Notes under the pieces: model-generated
Told to the model about the DNA's origin: nothing
Databases searched by the model: none
What the model saw: the letters and a program-made list of their open reading frames with translations, nothing else
Shown: piece by piece, positions 43,801 to 51,952 of the stretch
How the letters are laid out: every line of letters begins with the position of its first letter
How positions within the stretch are numbered: position 1 is the first letter of the stretch
Made by a program: the position numbers and the translations under genes
Assembly (NCBI RefSeq): GCF_900176505.1
Contig: NZ_FWYB01000015.1
Span: 87,883 to 151,882, forward strand
Origin: Pedobacter nyackensis
GTDB taxonomy: Bacteria > Bacteroidota > Bacteroidia > Sphingobacteriales > Sphingobacteriaceae
Direction of reading: 5' to 3'
DNA length: 64,000 bases

Positions 43801-44355
43801 ATCTGCCTCGCAAATTAAATCATTCGATAACTTATAGAGCTTTTGAAAATGACTTAATTCTTTTTTGGTTTTAACCTCATTTACCAATGAAATTACTTCC
43901 TGAGAGAGCAACTCCATCAGTTTCTTTTGCTTTAAGGTAAGTTCTTTTCCTGGTTTAGTATCAAAGACTGATAGTGTACCTATAGTTACGCCACTGGAAT
44001 CAATTAGAGGAATGCCTGCGTAGTATATGATTTTAATATACTGATGATTCCGGTCTGGTTTAAAGCTGTTATCATTTGAAGCATTAAGTACCTCCAGGAT
44101 GCCTGATCCTTTTATTGTTTGCTGGTAAAAATCATTTTCAATAGGAATCTCTTCGGTCGTAAGAAATTTGTTCGACCTGTACCACTGTTTGTTTTGATCC
44201 AATAATGTAATGAACGCAAAGCCTGTTTCACATATTGATGAGGTTAACTCTGTGATTCGTTCAAAATGCGCTTCATAAACTGCATCAAAAACCTGAGAAT
44301 TGTGTAACACTTTTAATCGTTCTTTTTCATTTTCGGGAAGAGGTGTATATTTCAT
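40816..44355 (-). CDS. Hybrid histidine kinase GAF-PAS3-HK-REC-REC-Hpt
   Basis: 1179 aa from the ATG at 44355 (MKYTPLPENEKERLKVLH, a typical GAF start); an ATG at 44388 is also in frame. Order: GAF (about 20-160), three PAS domains (about 175-540), HisKA with His559 in ANMSHEIRTPLN, ATPase with GGTGLGLTIS, two receivers with Asp844 (LMDYHMPDLDG) and Asp986 (LMDIQMPEMNG), and a C-terminal Hpt with His1127 in LGHKMYDTS. No membrane helix is seen, so it senses a cytosolic signal. The Hpt predicts a phosphorelay to a separate receiver; the free receiver at 45367 is the nearest candidate. The Hpt motif is atypical (KMYDT instead of LKGSS). Confidence 0.93.
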   Translation of the reverse strand: MKYTPLPENEKERLKVLHNSQVFDAVYEAHFERITELTSSICETGFAFITLLDQNKQWYRSNKFLTTEEIPIENDFYQQTIKGSGILEVLNASNDNSFKPDRNHQYIKIIYYAGIPLIDSSGVTIGTLSVFDTKPGKELTLKQKKLMELLSQEVISLVNEVKTKKELSHFQKLYKLSNDLICEADTNGSLKRINPAFTTLLGWSDEDLLNNSFYNFIHPYDLQPTNDEFKKLALSKGSVAFINRLKTKKGEYRTLQWNAISETDSHKILAIGRDITKEKNLQQKILHNESKLKSLVENVRGFMFTHDLSGNFLFINNNGIQHLGFTKTEMQSMNLIDLIPQVYHTSFNEYLQKIKLKGKAEGLMTTRDKKGNHNVWIYNNTLDNTTANKPYVICNAIDITETHNFIRDLKNRNKKLNQANNIARLGTWELDLSAQKLIWSDITREIFEVDAYFEPNPETELSFYKSGKSRDSRFNALNAAVLHGNNWNLELELTTAKGNNIFIRSIGIPEIHEGRCTKIIGTVQDITKIKEMEASLISAKEDAEHANKAKSEFLANMSHEIRTPLNGIIGFTDLLIKTQLNETQQQYLSIVAQSGNALLNTINDILDFSKIEAGKLEMNRSKFSLYEMAAESADVIKYQVQSKGLEMLLNISTDLPKYIWADELRLKQILINLLGNAVKFTEKGEIELKVEALTNPELQEIKFRFSVRDTGIGINPDKKLKIFDAFSQEDASTTKRYGGTGLGLTISNKLLGLMNSKLQVESTRGKGSTFYFEILLQSESGEHANIQNIDAIKRVLIVDDNTNNRLIINKMLSLKQINSVEAKNGAEAIKLISNGERFDVILMDYHMPDLDGLETIKKIREILKDTVKDQPIVLLHSSSDEKIIKICEELHVHHRLLKPLKLKDMYNVLFQVISKKPEKHGSRLIEPERIDDAIQVLIAEDNAVNMLLAKTIVRRIAPNASIFEAKNGLEALELYKNTAIDIILMDIQMPEMNGYEATKKIRLTNDQIHVPIIALTAGNVKGEKEKCFAAGMDDFISKPVVAHTIALSLKKWLKNPKENPHSNLPVSTSEDPDYHFNIELLKEYVGDDARVLTKVLSLLRTELMNFSKEFKEHVLNKDLAKIQELGHKMYDTSIVSGLTGLAVIAKKIGSLTTYNDAEINSLLSSTSQEIKTAISLIIK

Positions 44356-44779
44356 ATGAAAATGGCTGCCGATAAACTGTTTTAACAACAGAGTAAAAAT
44401 AGTTATTTATAGATAAAGTGTGCAAATAAAATTCACAAAAAAGTATTTTAAGGGCGTGTTTATGAATAAAATACCAATCGATGGCTTTATTTAGGAATGA
44501 TCTCTGGTTTAATGTATGCGCTATGAAGGGTTTTTGCTGCTGTAGTGGGAAATTATGGATGGTCTCATTGTTGAGAAAAATCCCCGATTTGGGTATTTTT
44601 AAGGGAGGGTTATCTTTTTTTATATCAATTGGTCCTTTCTTAAATACTTTATATTATCAGTTATTTGTTTGAATATAAGCTAGATAGTACGATGATTTTA
44701 TGTGTTTTTACGTAGTTAATTAATTAAAAAGTAAAATGGCCTGGTTTTTTCATTTGTATTAATCAGTAACGTAATAAAA
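44356..44779. other. Intergenic region without clear features
   Basis: This 424-nt divergent region between the hybrid kinase and the small lipoprotein gene is AT-rich. One open frame in it (44481-44672) looks like non-coding translation. No consensus promoter was identified by eye. Confidence 0.6.
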
Positions 44780-45148
44780 ATGAAAATCTCAACCCTATTG
44801 ATTCTTCTTATTTTATCTTTCGCTAGCTGCAAGAAAGAATCCCTAACGAATGACTTATCAGGTGTCGTTCTTAATAATAAGGGAGTTTTACGCGTGGAAT
44901 GTAGTGATTGTCAGTTGAACTATTCTGTTCAAGGTAAAAATTATAATGTTGCAATAAAAAATGGTAGTGAGGATATCTCTTTTTTTTATTTAACAGATTT
45001 TAATTTGACGACACAGCTTAAATCTTTGGAAGCTCAGGGCATCAGATTAATGATAATTGACTCATTTGGACGTGTAGTGTCTAATGAGCTCAGCACTTGT
45101 TTGGAAGGTGAGATCCGAAACGGTTCTTTTAGGATCAATGCTAAATAA
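44780..45148 (+). CDS. Hypothetical lipoprotein before the polysaccharide cluster
   Basis: 122 aa. The signal LLILSFASC gives a lipidated Cys17. The mature part is a small beta-rich domain (GVLRVECSDCQLNYSVQG) with a CSDC pair; nothing is recognised. It precedes the free receiver gene by 218 nt, so a separate transcript is possible. Confidence 0.7.
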   Translation: MKISTLLILLILSFASCKKESLTNDLSGVVLNNKGVLRVECSDCQLNYSVQGKNYNVAIKNGSEDISFFYLTDFNLTTQLKSLEAQGIRLMIIDSFGRVVSNELSTCLEGEIRNGSFRINAK

Positions 45149-45366
45149 TTATTGAATTCTGCTTTATAAGCAATGCACTTATGTATTGCATGGAATTGGT
45201 GTGTTAAAATATATTACACGGATTTTGGTTTTTATAGCAAATTGTTATTTTTACATATAACTTAGTTGTTGAAATAAAAGTCATTTTAATAAAGAAGTAG
45301 TTGGAATTATTTGTTTAAGTTTGAATTAATTTTAGTAGACAGGAAGGTTAAAACGCTTAAGGTACC

Positions 45367-45750
45367 ATGGATAGCAAGGAAGATAATAAAAAAACGATAT
45401 TAGTTATTGATGATGAACCAAGTATACTTAAGCTGTTGAATTTTATACTTTCTTCTGAATATACTTTGGTTATAAAGACAAGTGGGATAGAGGCAATAGC
45501 CTGGTTGGAGGAAGGAAATGATCCTGATTTAATTATATCTGATTTGATGATGCCCTATTTTGACGGAAGTACGCTAATAAAAAATCTTAAAATAAGTGGT
45601 TTTTATAGAAATACACCTGTTATTTTGTTGTCTGGAGCAGACGATTTAGAAGATAAAGTGAAGGAAATGTCATTCAAAATAGACAGTTTTCTGGAAAAGC
45701 CATTTAATCCTACAATTTTGAAATCTCATATAACACAACTCCTTTCGTAA
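45367..45750 (+). CDS. Stand-alone receiver protein
   Basis: 127 aa, only a receiver domain. All phosphorylation residues are present: acidic pair Asp15-Asp16 (VIDDEPS), phospho-acceptor Asp59 (ISDLMMPYFDG), Ser89 (LLSGADD) and Lys111 (EKPFNP). There is no output domain. The stop codon overlaps the start of the phosphoglycosyl transferase gene (TAATG), so the two are co-translated; it probably acts by protein contact, for example with that enzyme. The hybrid kinase with Hpt at 40816 could phosphorylate it. Confidence 0.93.
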   Translation: MDSKEDNKKTILVIDDEPSILKLLNFILSSEYTLVIKTSGIEAIAWLEEGNDPDLIISDLMMPYFDGSTLIKNLKISGFYRNTPVILLSGADDLEDKVKEMSFKIDSFLEKPFNPTILKSHITQLLS

Positions 45751-46832
45751 TGATCACAGCAACTATGAATCGACCTGAGATAAATGCAAAGATTGTGTAC
45801 TTCGGCAAACTTCTTAAGAATGTTGTATTTGAAGATTTTGAATCTAACTTCAATATAGAACACTTAGACAATCCTGATGATTTTAAGCATTATCTGGATA
45901 ATCGTTCGTTGTTAAGCCTGCCCGACATTATCTTAATAGAAGTTGATGATAATACGGAATGTTTTAATCAGGTCTCTTACATCAAGAACAACCCTTTACT
46001 TCATGGATTAGTTATTGTTTTACTGGGCGTAAAGGAAAACAAGGAATGGAGAAGGCGCGCCTTGAAGCTACAGGTAAACGATTATTATACCTATCCTTTT
46101 CCAATTGAGGATTTTTATGAACGCCTTAATTTTTTGATCAAATTTAAACTGATCAAACCCAAACTGCTGGAATTGTCTCAACAAATGGACGTTGAGTATC
46201 AGACACCACTTACGAAAAGAATTTTTGATGTTCTGGCTTCAGGAGCGGCCTTGTTATTCCTGATGCCTCTGTTTGTTATTGTGGCTATTTTGATAAAATT
46301 AGAGTCAAAAGGAGAAGCAATTTACAGAAGTAAAAGAGTTGGAGCAGGTTATAAAATCTTCGATTTTTATAAGTTTAGATCGATGAGAAGTGATGCTGAT
46401 CAGATGATTGCTTCTATAGCCGAACTCAATCAGTACGCTAATGAATCTAATAAAAAGAACGGTAAGGCTGCCTTTGTCAAATTCAAGGATGATCCAAGAA
46501 TTACAAAATTAGGCGCTTTTTTAAGAAGAACCAGTATTGATGAGTTACCTCAATTGATCAATGTATTCATTGGAGACATGTCGTTGGTCGGTAACCGACC
46601 TTTGCCGTTGTATGAAGCTGAACAGTTAACTACAAATGAATGGTCGACAAGGTTTTTAGGCCCTGCAGGGTTAACCGGCTTATGGCAGATCAGCAAAAGA
46701 GGCAAGAAAGATATGTCTGAAACAGAACGGAAAGAGCTGGATAATTACTATGCAGCGAATTATTCGATTTTATTAGATTTGAAGATTATCATGAAGACAA
46801 TACCAGCATTGATTCAGAAAGAAAAAGTTTAA
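45750..46832 (+). CDS. Pseudo-receiver fused to phosphoglycosyl transferase (WcaJ/PglC-like)
   Basis: 360 aa. Residues about 12-132 have receiver fold strands (AKIVYFGK, PDIILIEVDD, GLVIVLLG, NDYYTYPF), but every catalytic residue is changed: no acidic pair, Glu64 for Asp, Leu91 for Ser/Thr, Tyr115 for Lys. Residues about 153-360 are a bacterial sugar transferase: TKRIFDVLASGAALLFLMPL membrane hairpin, FYKFRSMR, RTSIDELPQLINVFIGDMSL (Asp264-Glu265), VGNRPLP in place of the usual VGPRP, and LTGLWQISKR. It should transfer a sugar-1-phosphate to undecaprenyl phosphate and start repeat-unit synthesis. The pseudo-receiver is likely a docking or regulatory domain. Confidence 0.93.
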   Translation: MITATMNRPEINAKIVYFGKLLKNVVFEDFESNFNIEHLDNPDDFKHYLDNRSLLSLPDIILIEVDDNTECFNQVSYIKNNPLLHGLVIVLLGVKENKEWRRRALKLQVNDYYTYPFPIEDFYERLNFLIKFKLIKPKLLELSQQMDVEYQTPLTKRIFDVLASGAALLFLMPLFVIVAILIKLESKGEAIYRSKRVGAGYKIFDFYKFRSMRSDADQMIASIAELNQYANESNKKNGKAAFVKFKDDPRITKLGAFLRRTSIDELPQLINVFIGDMSLVGNRPLPLYEAEQLTTNEWSTRFLGPAGLTGLWQISKRGKKDMSETERKELDNYYAANYSILLDLKIIMKTIPALIQKEKV

Positions 46833-46877
46833 ATAGTCATTAGAAAATATAAATTAACCTACCAAAAAAGAAAATTC

Positions 46878-47558
46878 ATGAAAAAGTTAGTAAACATTAT
46901 CGTTGTAACTCTGATGTTTTTAAGTATCAATGTGTATGCGCAAGAATCAATCATTGGAGAGATTAAATATGCTGACCTTGAGAAATACATTTCTTTAGCA
47001 AAAGAGAATTATCCTAAAGCCAAGGCTTATAATGAAACCATCTCTAAGGCAAAAAATGAATTGCCAATTACGGCATTATCTTATCTTGATATCTTTAATG
47101 CTTCATATTTTTACAGACCTGATGATAGATCTGTTCTAGATCCGATAAATCCTTACAATGTAAATGGATTTCAATTTGGTGTTAATGTGAACTTGGGAAC
47201 CTTTCTTCAAAAGCCTTTTAATGCACGAAAAGCTAAGTCCGATTATAAAATAGCTCAATATCAGGCGAAAGAATATGAATTGGGACTTGAGGTTGAAGTG
47301 AAAAAAAGATATTATAACTACATTCAACAGCTTAGTCAGTTGAAAATTTATACTGCCAGTATGCAAGACAATAAGAATACGGCCGATAATCTGAGATATA
47401 AATTCGAAAAAGGTGAGATATCTCTTGATACTTACAACCAATCCAGAATTAATTTAACTAGTGCAACCACATCAAAAATACAAACTGAAGTAAACTTGTT
47501 AAGCGCAAAAGATGCATTGGAAGAGATCATAGGCATGAAATTGGCTGACGTAAAATAA
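46878..47558 (+). CDS. Half-length TolC-like outer-membrane protein
   Basis: 226 aa with a signal peptide ending NVYAQ. One OEP repeat is visible: helix DLEKYISLAKENYPKAKAYN, strands around FNASYFYR and FQFGVNVNLG, long helix FNARKAKSDYKIAQYQAKEY onward to a C-terminal helix ending LEEIIGMK. Normal TolC protomers have about 420 aa with two such repeats and act as trimers; a one-repeat protein would need to form a hexamer or pair with another protein (inference). It lies between the initiating transferase and the Wzc-like gene, where a Wza-type exporter would be expected. Confidence 0.82.
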   Translation: MKKLVNIIVVTLMFLSINVYAQESIIGEIKYADLEKYISLAKENYPKAKAYNETISKAKNELPITALSYLDIFNASYFYRPDDRSVLDPINPYNVNGFQFGVNVNLGTFLQKPFNARKAKSDYKIAQYQAKEYELGLEVEVKKRYYNYIQQLSQLKIYTASMQDNKNTADNLRYKFEKGEISLDTYNQSRINLTSATTSKIQTEVNLLSAKDALEEIIGMKLADVK

Positions 47559-47575
47559 CTTATCTAGGATTTTAA

Positions 47576-49729
47576 ATGAATATTAAAGCTTTTTTAGGAC
47601 TTCTTAATAAATACAAATGGATTTTGATTATTGTTCCAGTTGTAGCAATAGCCATAACTTTTTTTCTAGTTAAAAATTTACCTAAGGAGTATTATTCTGA
47701 GGCCCAAATTGCGACTGGAATAATTGATCTTTCTAAACGGGTTGTGGTTGACGGTAATCAGAGTATGGATTATTTCAAGATCACCCAGCAATTCTCAAAC
47801 ATCATTGAAAGAATGAAAATGAGAAGAATAATGAGTCGTCTTTCTTATAGACTTATTTTACATGACCTCGAAGATCCAAAGAATTCATTTAAGCGATATA
47901 GTAAGGAGTTGGATTCTCTAAATGCAAGGCAGCGAACAGAACTGATTAGTCTATATAATGATAAGCTCCAAAAAGGTGAGGTGTTGTCTATAGCTGATAA
48001 TAAGGGTAAATACAAATTGTACGATCTGGTCGGATCCATGGAGTATGGAAAAGATGATCTTGAAAGGAAGCTGAATATCTACCGGCCCGATGGTAGCGAC
48101 TTCGTTAACGTTAGTTTTACTTCACATAATGCAGATCTTTCGGCATTTGTAGTGAATACTTTATCGACGGAGTTCATCAATTCTTATGGGCGTGATGTAA
48201 ATACAAACCAAAATAGCTCTATTGAACTTTTGGATTCTTTACTTAGAAAAAAAGAGTTTGCGATGAATCAAAAAAATTCGGCTTTAAAGGAATTCAAGAT
48301 GAAGAATGGTGTATTGAATCTCGATAAGCAATCGGAGATGGTATACAGTCAAATCTCTCAGAATGAAGATAGAAAGGCTCAGGCGCTTCGCGAGATTCAG
48401 TCCAATAGAATGGCTATTGCAGATATAAATGTTAAATTAAGGGGGACTGATGTGTTTTCAGGAGGTACATCGACTGTTGACAATAAAGCAATAGTGAATC
48501 TCAAAAACCAGTTGAAGGTTGCAAATGATGCTTATATAGACGGGGGGTTTAAATTAGTGCACAAATTAAGAATTGACTCTCTGAATCGTCTGATTGATCG
48601 TTTAAGTTCACGTATGTCTGATGATAACGTAACCAATCCACAAGCATCAAAGCAAGTTTTAGTTCAACAAAAGCTGAATCTTGAAACCGCTGTAAGTCAG
48701 GCCGCTGGAAGTATTCGGTCAATAGACAATGAGTTAGCCGCGCTAAAGGCTAAGTATAATAGTATGGTGCCTTTTGATGCTGGAATTCAGAATTATGAAA
48801 GGGAGGCAGAACTTGCCACAAAGGATTACATGACAGCTTTGGATACCTACAATCAAAACAGGACAGAACAGAACATCGCGTTGAAGCTACAAGTTGCACA
48901 ATTTGGATTACCAGGATCGCCACTTTCTTCTAAGAGTATTTTGTATGTAGCTCTAGCCGGTGTTTCCAGTTTTTCATTTTGTTTTTTGGGGCTAATGGGA
49001 ATATTTCTGGTAGACAATACTATTGTTAATTCAAAACAGCTGCAGCAGGCTACAAACTCAAGGGTATTAGGAAGCCTAAACTACATGAAGAATGCTGATT
49101 TAAGTATCAGAAGTATTTGGAAAGACCAGGAACATAATCCAGAATTTTCCGTATATAAAGATCTTTTAAGATCTTTAAGATTTGAAATATCCAGTGCTTT
49201 TGCGAAAGAAAATACCAAGATATTGGGAATAACTAGTTTAAAGGCAAATGAAGGTAAGTCTTTTATTGCAAGTAGTTTGGCTTATGCTTTTGCAATGATG
49301 GGAAGTAAAGTGTTGTTAATTGGGGGGCAGGTAAGTGTTACTAATTCAAATTCGAAGGAACTGGCTTTAAATCAGGATTTTGAAACGTTTTTAGTAAAGC
49401 GTGAAATTCAAACGGAAGATTTAATTACAGTGATGAATAAGAGTTCTTCTGGGACATCACTGCTTGAAATGCAGAATGCGGTTAGTTTAAGATCAGGGTT
49501 TGAAGTTTTGAGAAAAGAGTTTGATGTCATTATTATTGATATAAACAGCTTAAGTGATATTAATCTCTCTAAGGAATGGCTTTTATTTACAGAAAATAAT
49601 ATTGCCGTGTTTGAAGCCGGGAATACAATCACCGATCAAGATAAGCAACTGGTTGATTATATTAAAGATCGACCAGGCTTTTTAGGATGGGTGATTAATA
49701 AAGTTAAACTGGAAAACATTAAAAATTAA
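47576..49729 (+). CDS. Wzc-like polysaccharide copolymerase with degraded kinase domain
   Basis: 717 aa. Two membrane helices (about 15-33 WILIIVPVVAIAITFFLV and 458-480) border a large periplasmic coiled-coil Wzz region. The C-terminal domain resembles BY-kinase: Walker A-like KANEGKS (556-562) and Walker B FDVIIIDIN. Walker A' is LLIGGQVS (583-585 GGQ), lacking the acidic residues needed for catalysis, and no tyrosine cluster closes the protein. It should set chain length and link polymerisation to export, but tyrosine kinase activity is doubtful. Confidence 0.9.
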   Translation: MNIKAFLGLLNKYKWILIIVPVVAIAITFFLVKNLPKEYYSEAQIATGIIDLSKRVVVDGNQSMDYFKITQQFSNIIERMKMRRIMSRLSYRLILHDLEDPKNSFKRYSKELDSLNARQRTELISLYNDKLQKGEVLSIADNKGKYKLYDLVGSMEYGKDDLERKLNIYRPDGSDFVNVSFTSHNADLSAFVVNTLSTEFINSYGRDVNTNQNSSIELLDSLLRKKEFAMNQKNSALKEFKMKNGVLNLDKQSEMVYSQISQNEDRKAQALREIQSNRMAIADINVKLRGTDVFSGGTSTVDNKAIVNLKNQLKVANDAYIDGGFKLVHKLRIDSLNRLIDRLSSRMSDDNVTNPQASKQVLVQQKLNLETAVSQAAGSIRSIDNELAALKAKYNSMVPFDAGIQNYEREAELATKDYMTALDTYNQNRTEQNIALKLQVAQFGLPGSPLSSKSILYVALAGVSSFSFCFLGLMGIFLVDNTIVNSKQLQQATNSRVLGSLNYMKNADLSIRSIWKDQEHNPEFSVYKDLLRSLRFEISSAFAKENTKILGITSLKANEGKSFIASSLAYAFAMMGSKVLLIGGQVSVTNSNSKELALNQDFETFLVKREIQTEDLITVMNKSSSGTSLLEMQNAVSLRSGFEVLRKEFDVIIIDINSLSDINLSKEWLLFTENNIAVFEAGNTITDQDKQLVDYIKDRPGFLGWVINKVKLENIKN

Positions 49730-49754
49730 CAAAGGCCGTATTCTATTTGCAGCG

Positions 49755-51197
49755 ATGATTCGATTTCTATCTTCTTTATCCAAGACAAAGCAGACATTGA
49801 TCCTGGCAGTTCTAGGTTTTGCTGTTTCTTTGGGTATGAGTATTCTCACGATTACTACGCTTGCAGGGCCAATCATACTTATTTTCGCTGCCTTCTTCGT
49901 CATATATATTATACTGTTATTCAAAGATCCATCCATTGGTTTAGTTACTCTTTTGATATATTGTTTTATCATTAACTTATTCTCGAGGGAACTCACTTCT
50001 GCCGTCCCATTTGGAATAGGTATAGAAGTTTTTTTAATACTCATTTGGATGGCTGTAATTATATTAAACAATGAATTTGACTGGAAACGGATAAATAATG
50101 TTTTAACTAAGTTGATGTTCGTTTGGTTTATTATTAGTGTGGTAGAAATAATTAATCCGGCTGGCGCAAGTATCAGGGGATGGGTACAGGAAGTGAGAAG
50201 TACTGCATTGTTTCCGATACTTATCATTCCTCTTGTTTTTCTATTGTTTGATTCGGAGCATAAACTGAATCTTTTTTTAGGATTGATAATTTCATTGTCT
50301 TTCCTGGCAACACTGAATGGGATTAAGCAAGAGCATATTGGACCTTCTGCGGGGGAACAAAGGTTTTTGGATATGGGAGGAGCAGTTACTCATGTGTTGT
50401 GGGGGAAATTGCGCGTGTTTTCCTTTTATAATGATGCAGGTCAATTTGGAGCTTCACAAGCGTCATTTATTTTAGTAGCATTGATGATTGCCCTTGGTCC
50501 GTTTAGGACATGGATAAGAATTCTTATGGTACTGATTTCTGGTGCTTTCGTGTATGGGATGCTTATTTCAGGAACTAGAGGTGCTTTGTTTGCACTCGTG
50601 GTTGGGGCTTTTTTTGCCATATTTCTGACTAGGAACATTAAGATTTTAGTTCTTGGGGCTATAGCTGCATTGATGTGTTTGTTCGTTTTAAAGTATACAA
50701 CGATTGGAAATGGTAACTATGCTATTTACAGAATGCGTACGGTTTTTGATCCCAAAGAAGCATCGTTAAATGTACGACTGGAGAATCAGCACATTCTCGC
50801 GGAGTATTTGAAAAGCCATCCATTTGGTGGGGGGCTTGGTGTTATCGGTGCATGGGGTAAAGAATATAATAGAGACAAATTTTTGTCTACAATTGAACCT
50901 GATAGCTATTGGGTGAAATTATGGGCGATGTATGGAATTGTTGGTTTTACATTTTGGTTTTGTATGATGATGTTTATCTTGGGGAAGTGTTGTGGTATTA
51001 TTTGGAAAATCAGAAACATTAAACTAAGGTATAAGGCTATTGCCCTCCTATCATCTACTGCAGGGATATTTTTTTGCAGCTATGGTAATGAGGTAATGAA
51101 TGCAATGCCATCAGCAATTGTTGTTGCGATGTCACTTGCCTTTATTTTTATGTGCCCGGAGTTTGATCAAAGCCATGATACGCCAGTTCTAAATTAA
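49755..51197 (+). CDS. O-antigen ligase/polymerase family protein (Wzy-like)
   Basis: 480 aa with about 11-12 membrane helices. The central SGTRGALFALVVGAFFAIFL and the periplasmic loop following FDPKEASLNVRLENQHIL, with HPFGGGLG and EPDSYWVKLWAMYG, are typical of O-antigen ligase/polymerase (PF04932-like) proteins. In this cluster it is the best candidate for the polymerase that joins repeat units. It starts 25 nt after the Wzc-like gene. Confidence 0.88.
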   Translation: MIRFLSSLSKTKQTLILAVLGFAVSLGMSILTITTLAGPIILIFAAFFVIYIILLFKDPSIGLVTLLIYCFIINLFSRELTSAVPFGIGIEVFLILIWMAVIILNNEFDWKRINNVLTKLMFVWFIISVVEIINPAGASIRGWVQEVRSTALFPILIIPLVFLLFDSEHKLNLFLGLIISLSFLATLNGIKQEHIGPSAGEQRFLDMGGAVTHVLWGKLRVFSFYNDAGQFGASQASFILVALMIALGPFRTWIRILMVLISGAFVYGMLISGTRGALFALVVGAFFAIFLTRNIKILVLGAIAALMCLFVLKYTTIGNGNYAIYRMRTVFDPKEASLNVRLENQHILAEYLKSHPFGGGLGVIGAWGKEYNRDKFLSTIEPDSYWVKLWAMYGIVGFTFWFCMMMFILGKCCGIIWKIRNIKLRYKAIALLSSTAGIFFCSYGNEVMNAMPSAIVVAMSLAFIFMCPEFDQSHDTPVLN

Positions 51198-51210
51198 TAA
51201 TTAATAAAGT

Positions 51211-51291
51211 ATGCCTTTTGAGATTTTTTTGATTCCAGGTCTGATATGCTTCGCTATTGCTTTTTTTCGTGAAATTAGAGCGAATAAGTAG
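51211..51291 (+). CDS. Possible 26-aa membrane protein in the polysaccharide cluster
   Basis: A short frame between the polymerase and the acetyltransferase encodes MPFEIFLIPGLICFAIAFF and REIRANK, one hydrophobic helix with a basic C-terminus. It begins 13 nt after the polymerase stop, in the direction of the operon, and its hydrophobic profile (including IPG) is like the 33-aa frame at 26902. No homology evidence. Confidence 0.45.
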   Translation: MPFEIFLIPGLICFAIAFFREIRANK

Positions 51292-51325
51292 TTCAGTGTT
51301 ATAGATTTTTAATGAACACTTCGAT

Positions 51326-51940
51326 ATGTCAATAGTTGATAAAATAAAATCTAGCCCAAGGCTAAAAAAAATAGCTCATTGGCTTTTAATGCCTTCAAAT
51401 GATCATAAACCACGTTTATGGGTTAGGTTATTTTTAAACCCTTTTAAACACAAAAGAGGTTCACAGAGCATTATTCGTTATCGAAGTAGAATGGATGTGT
51501 TTCCATTTAACCGCTTTGAATTGGGAAGTAAGTCAACAATTGAAGACTTTGTTACTATCAATAATGGAGTTGGTGATGTAATTATTGGTGATAAGACCAT
51601 GATTGGTATTGGAAGTGTTATAATTGGGCCGGTAACGATAGGTAACCACGTAATGTTAGCACAGAATATCGTTGTTTCTGGTTTGAACCATGGATATGAA
51701 GATCCAAATGTACCACCAAGCCTACAAAAGGAAACTAAGAAATTGATTGTGATTTCGGATGATGTGTGGATCGGGGCAAATAGTGTTATAACCGCTGGTG
51801 TTACCATTGGTAAGCATGTTGTCGTTGGAGCTGGGAGTGTGGTGACAAAGGATATTCCTGACTATAGTGTTGCCGTGGGGAACCCGGCTAGGATCATTAA
51901 GCAGTATTCTTTCAATGAGGGAGAATGGAAAAAGAATTAA
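51326..51940 (+). CDS. Hexapeptide-repeat acetyltransferase
   Basis: 204 aa. Left-handed beta-helix repeats run from about residue 75 (VIIGDKTMIGIGSVIIGPVT) to 190, with the LNHGYEDP active-site His and the C-terminal VWIGANSVITAGVTIGKHVV, AVGNPARII. This is the maltose/galactoside O-acetyltransferase type. In this cluster it probably acetylates a sugar of the repeat unit. Confidence 0.93.
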   Translation: MSIVDKIKSSPRLKKIAHWLLMPSNDHKPRLWVRLFLNPFKHKRGSQSIIRYRSRMDVFPFNRFELGSKSTIEDFVTINNGVGDVIIGDKTMIGIGSVIIGPVTIGNHVMLAQNIVVSGLNHGYEDPNVPPSLQKETKKLIVISDDVWIGANSVITAGVTIGKHVVVGAGSVVTKDIPDYSVAVGNPARIIKQYSFNEGEWKKN

Positions 51941-51952
51941 TTTGTTTATATT

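Noticed and set aside
44481..44672. 63-aa open frame in the divergent region
   Set aside because: Composition looks random (Cys- and Trp-rich), there is no start context, and it does not resemble its neighbours.
48541..49327. G6 runs in the copolymerase gene as further phase-variation tracts
   Set aside because: Runs of six G are too short to be reliable slippage sites and occur elsewhere in the window.
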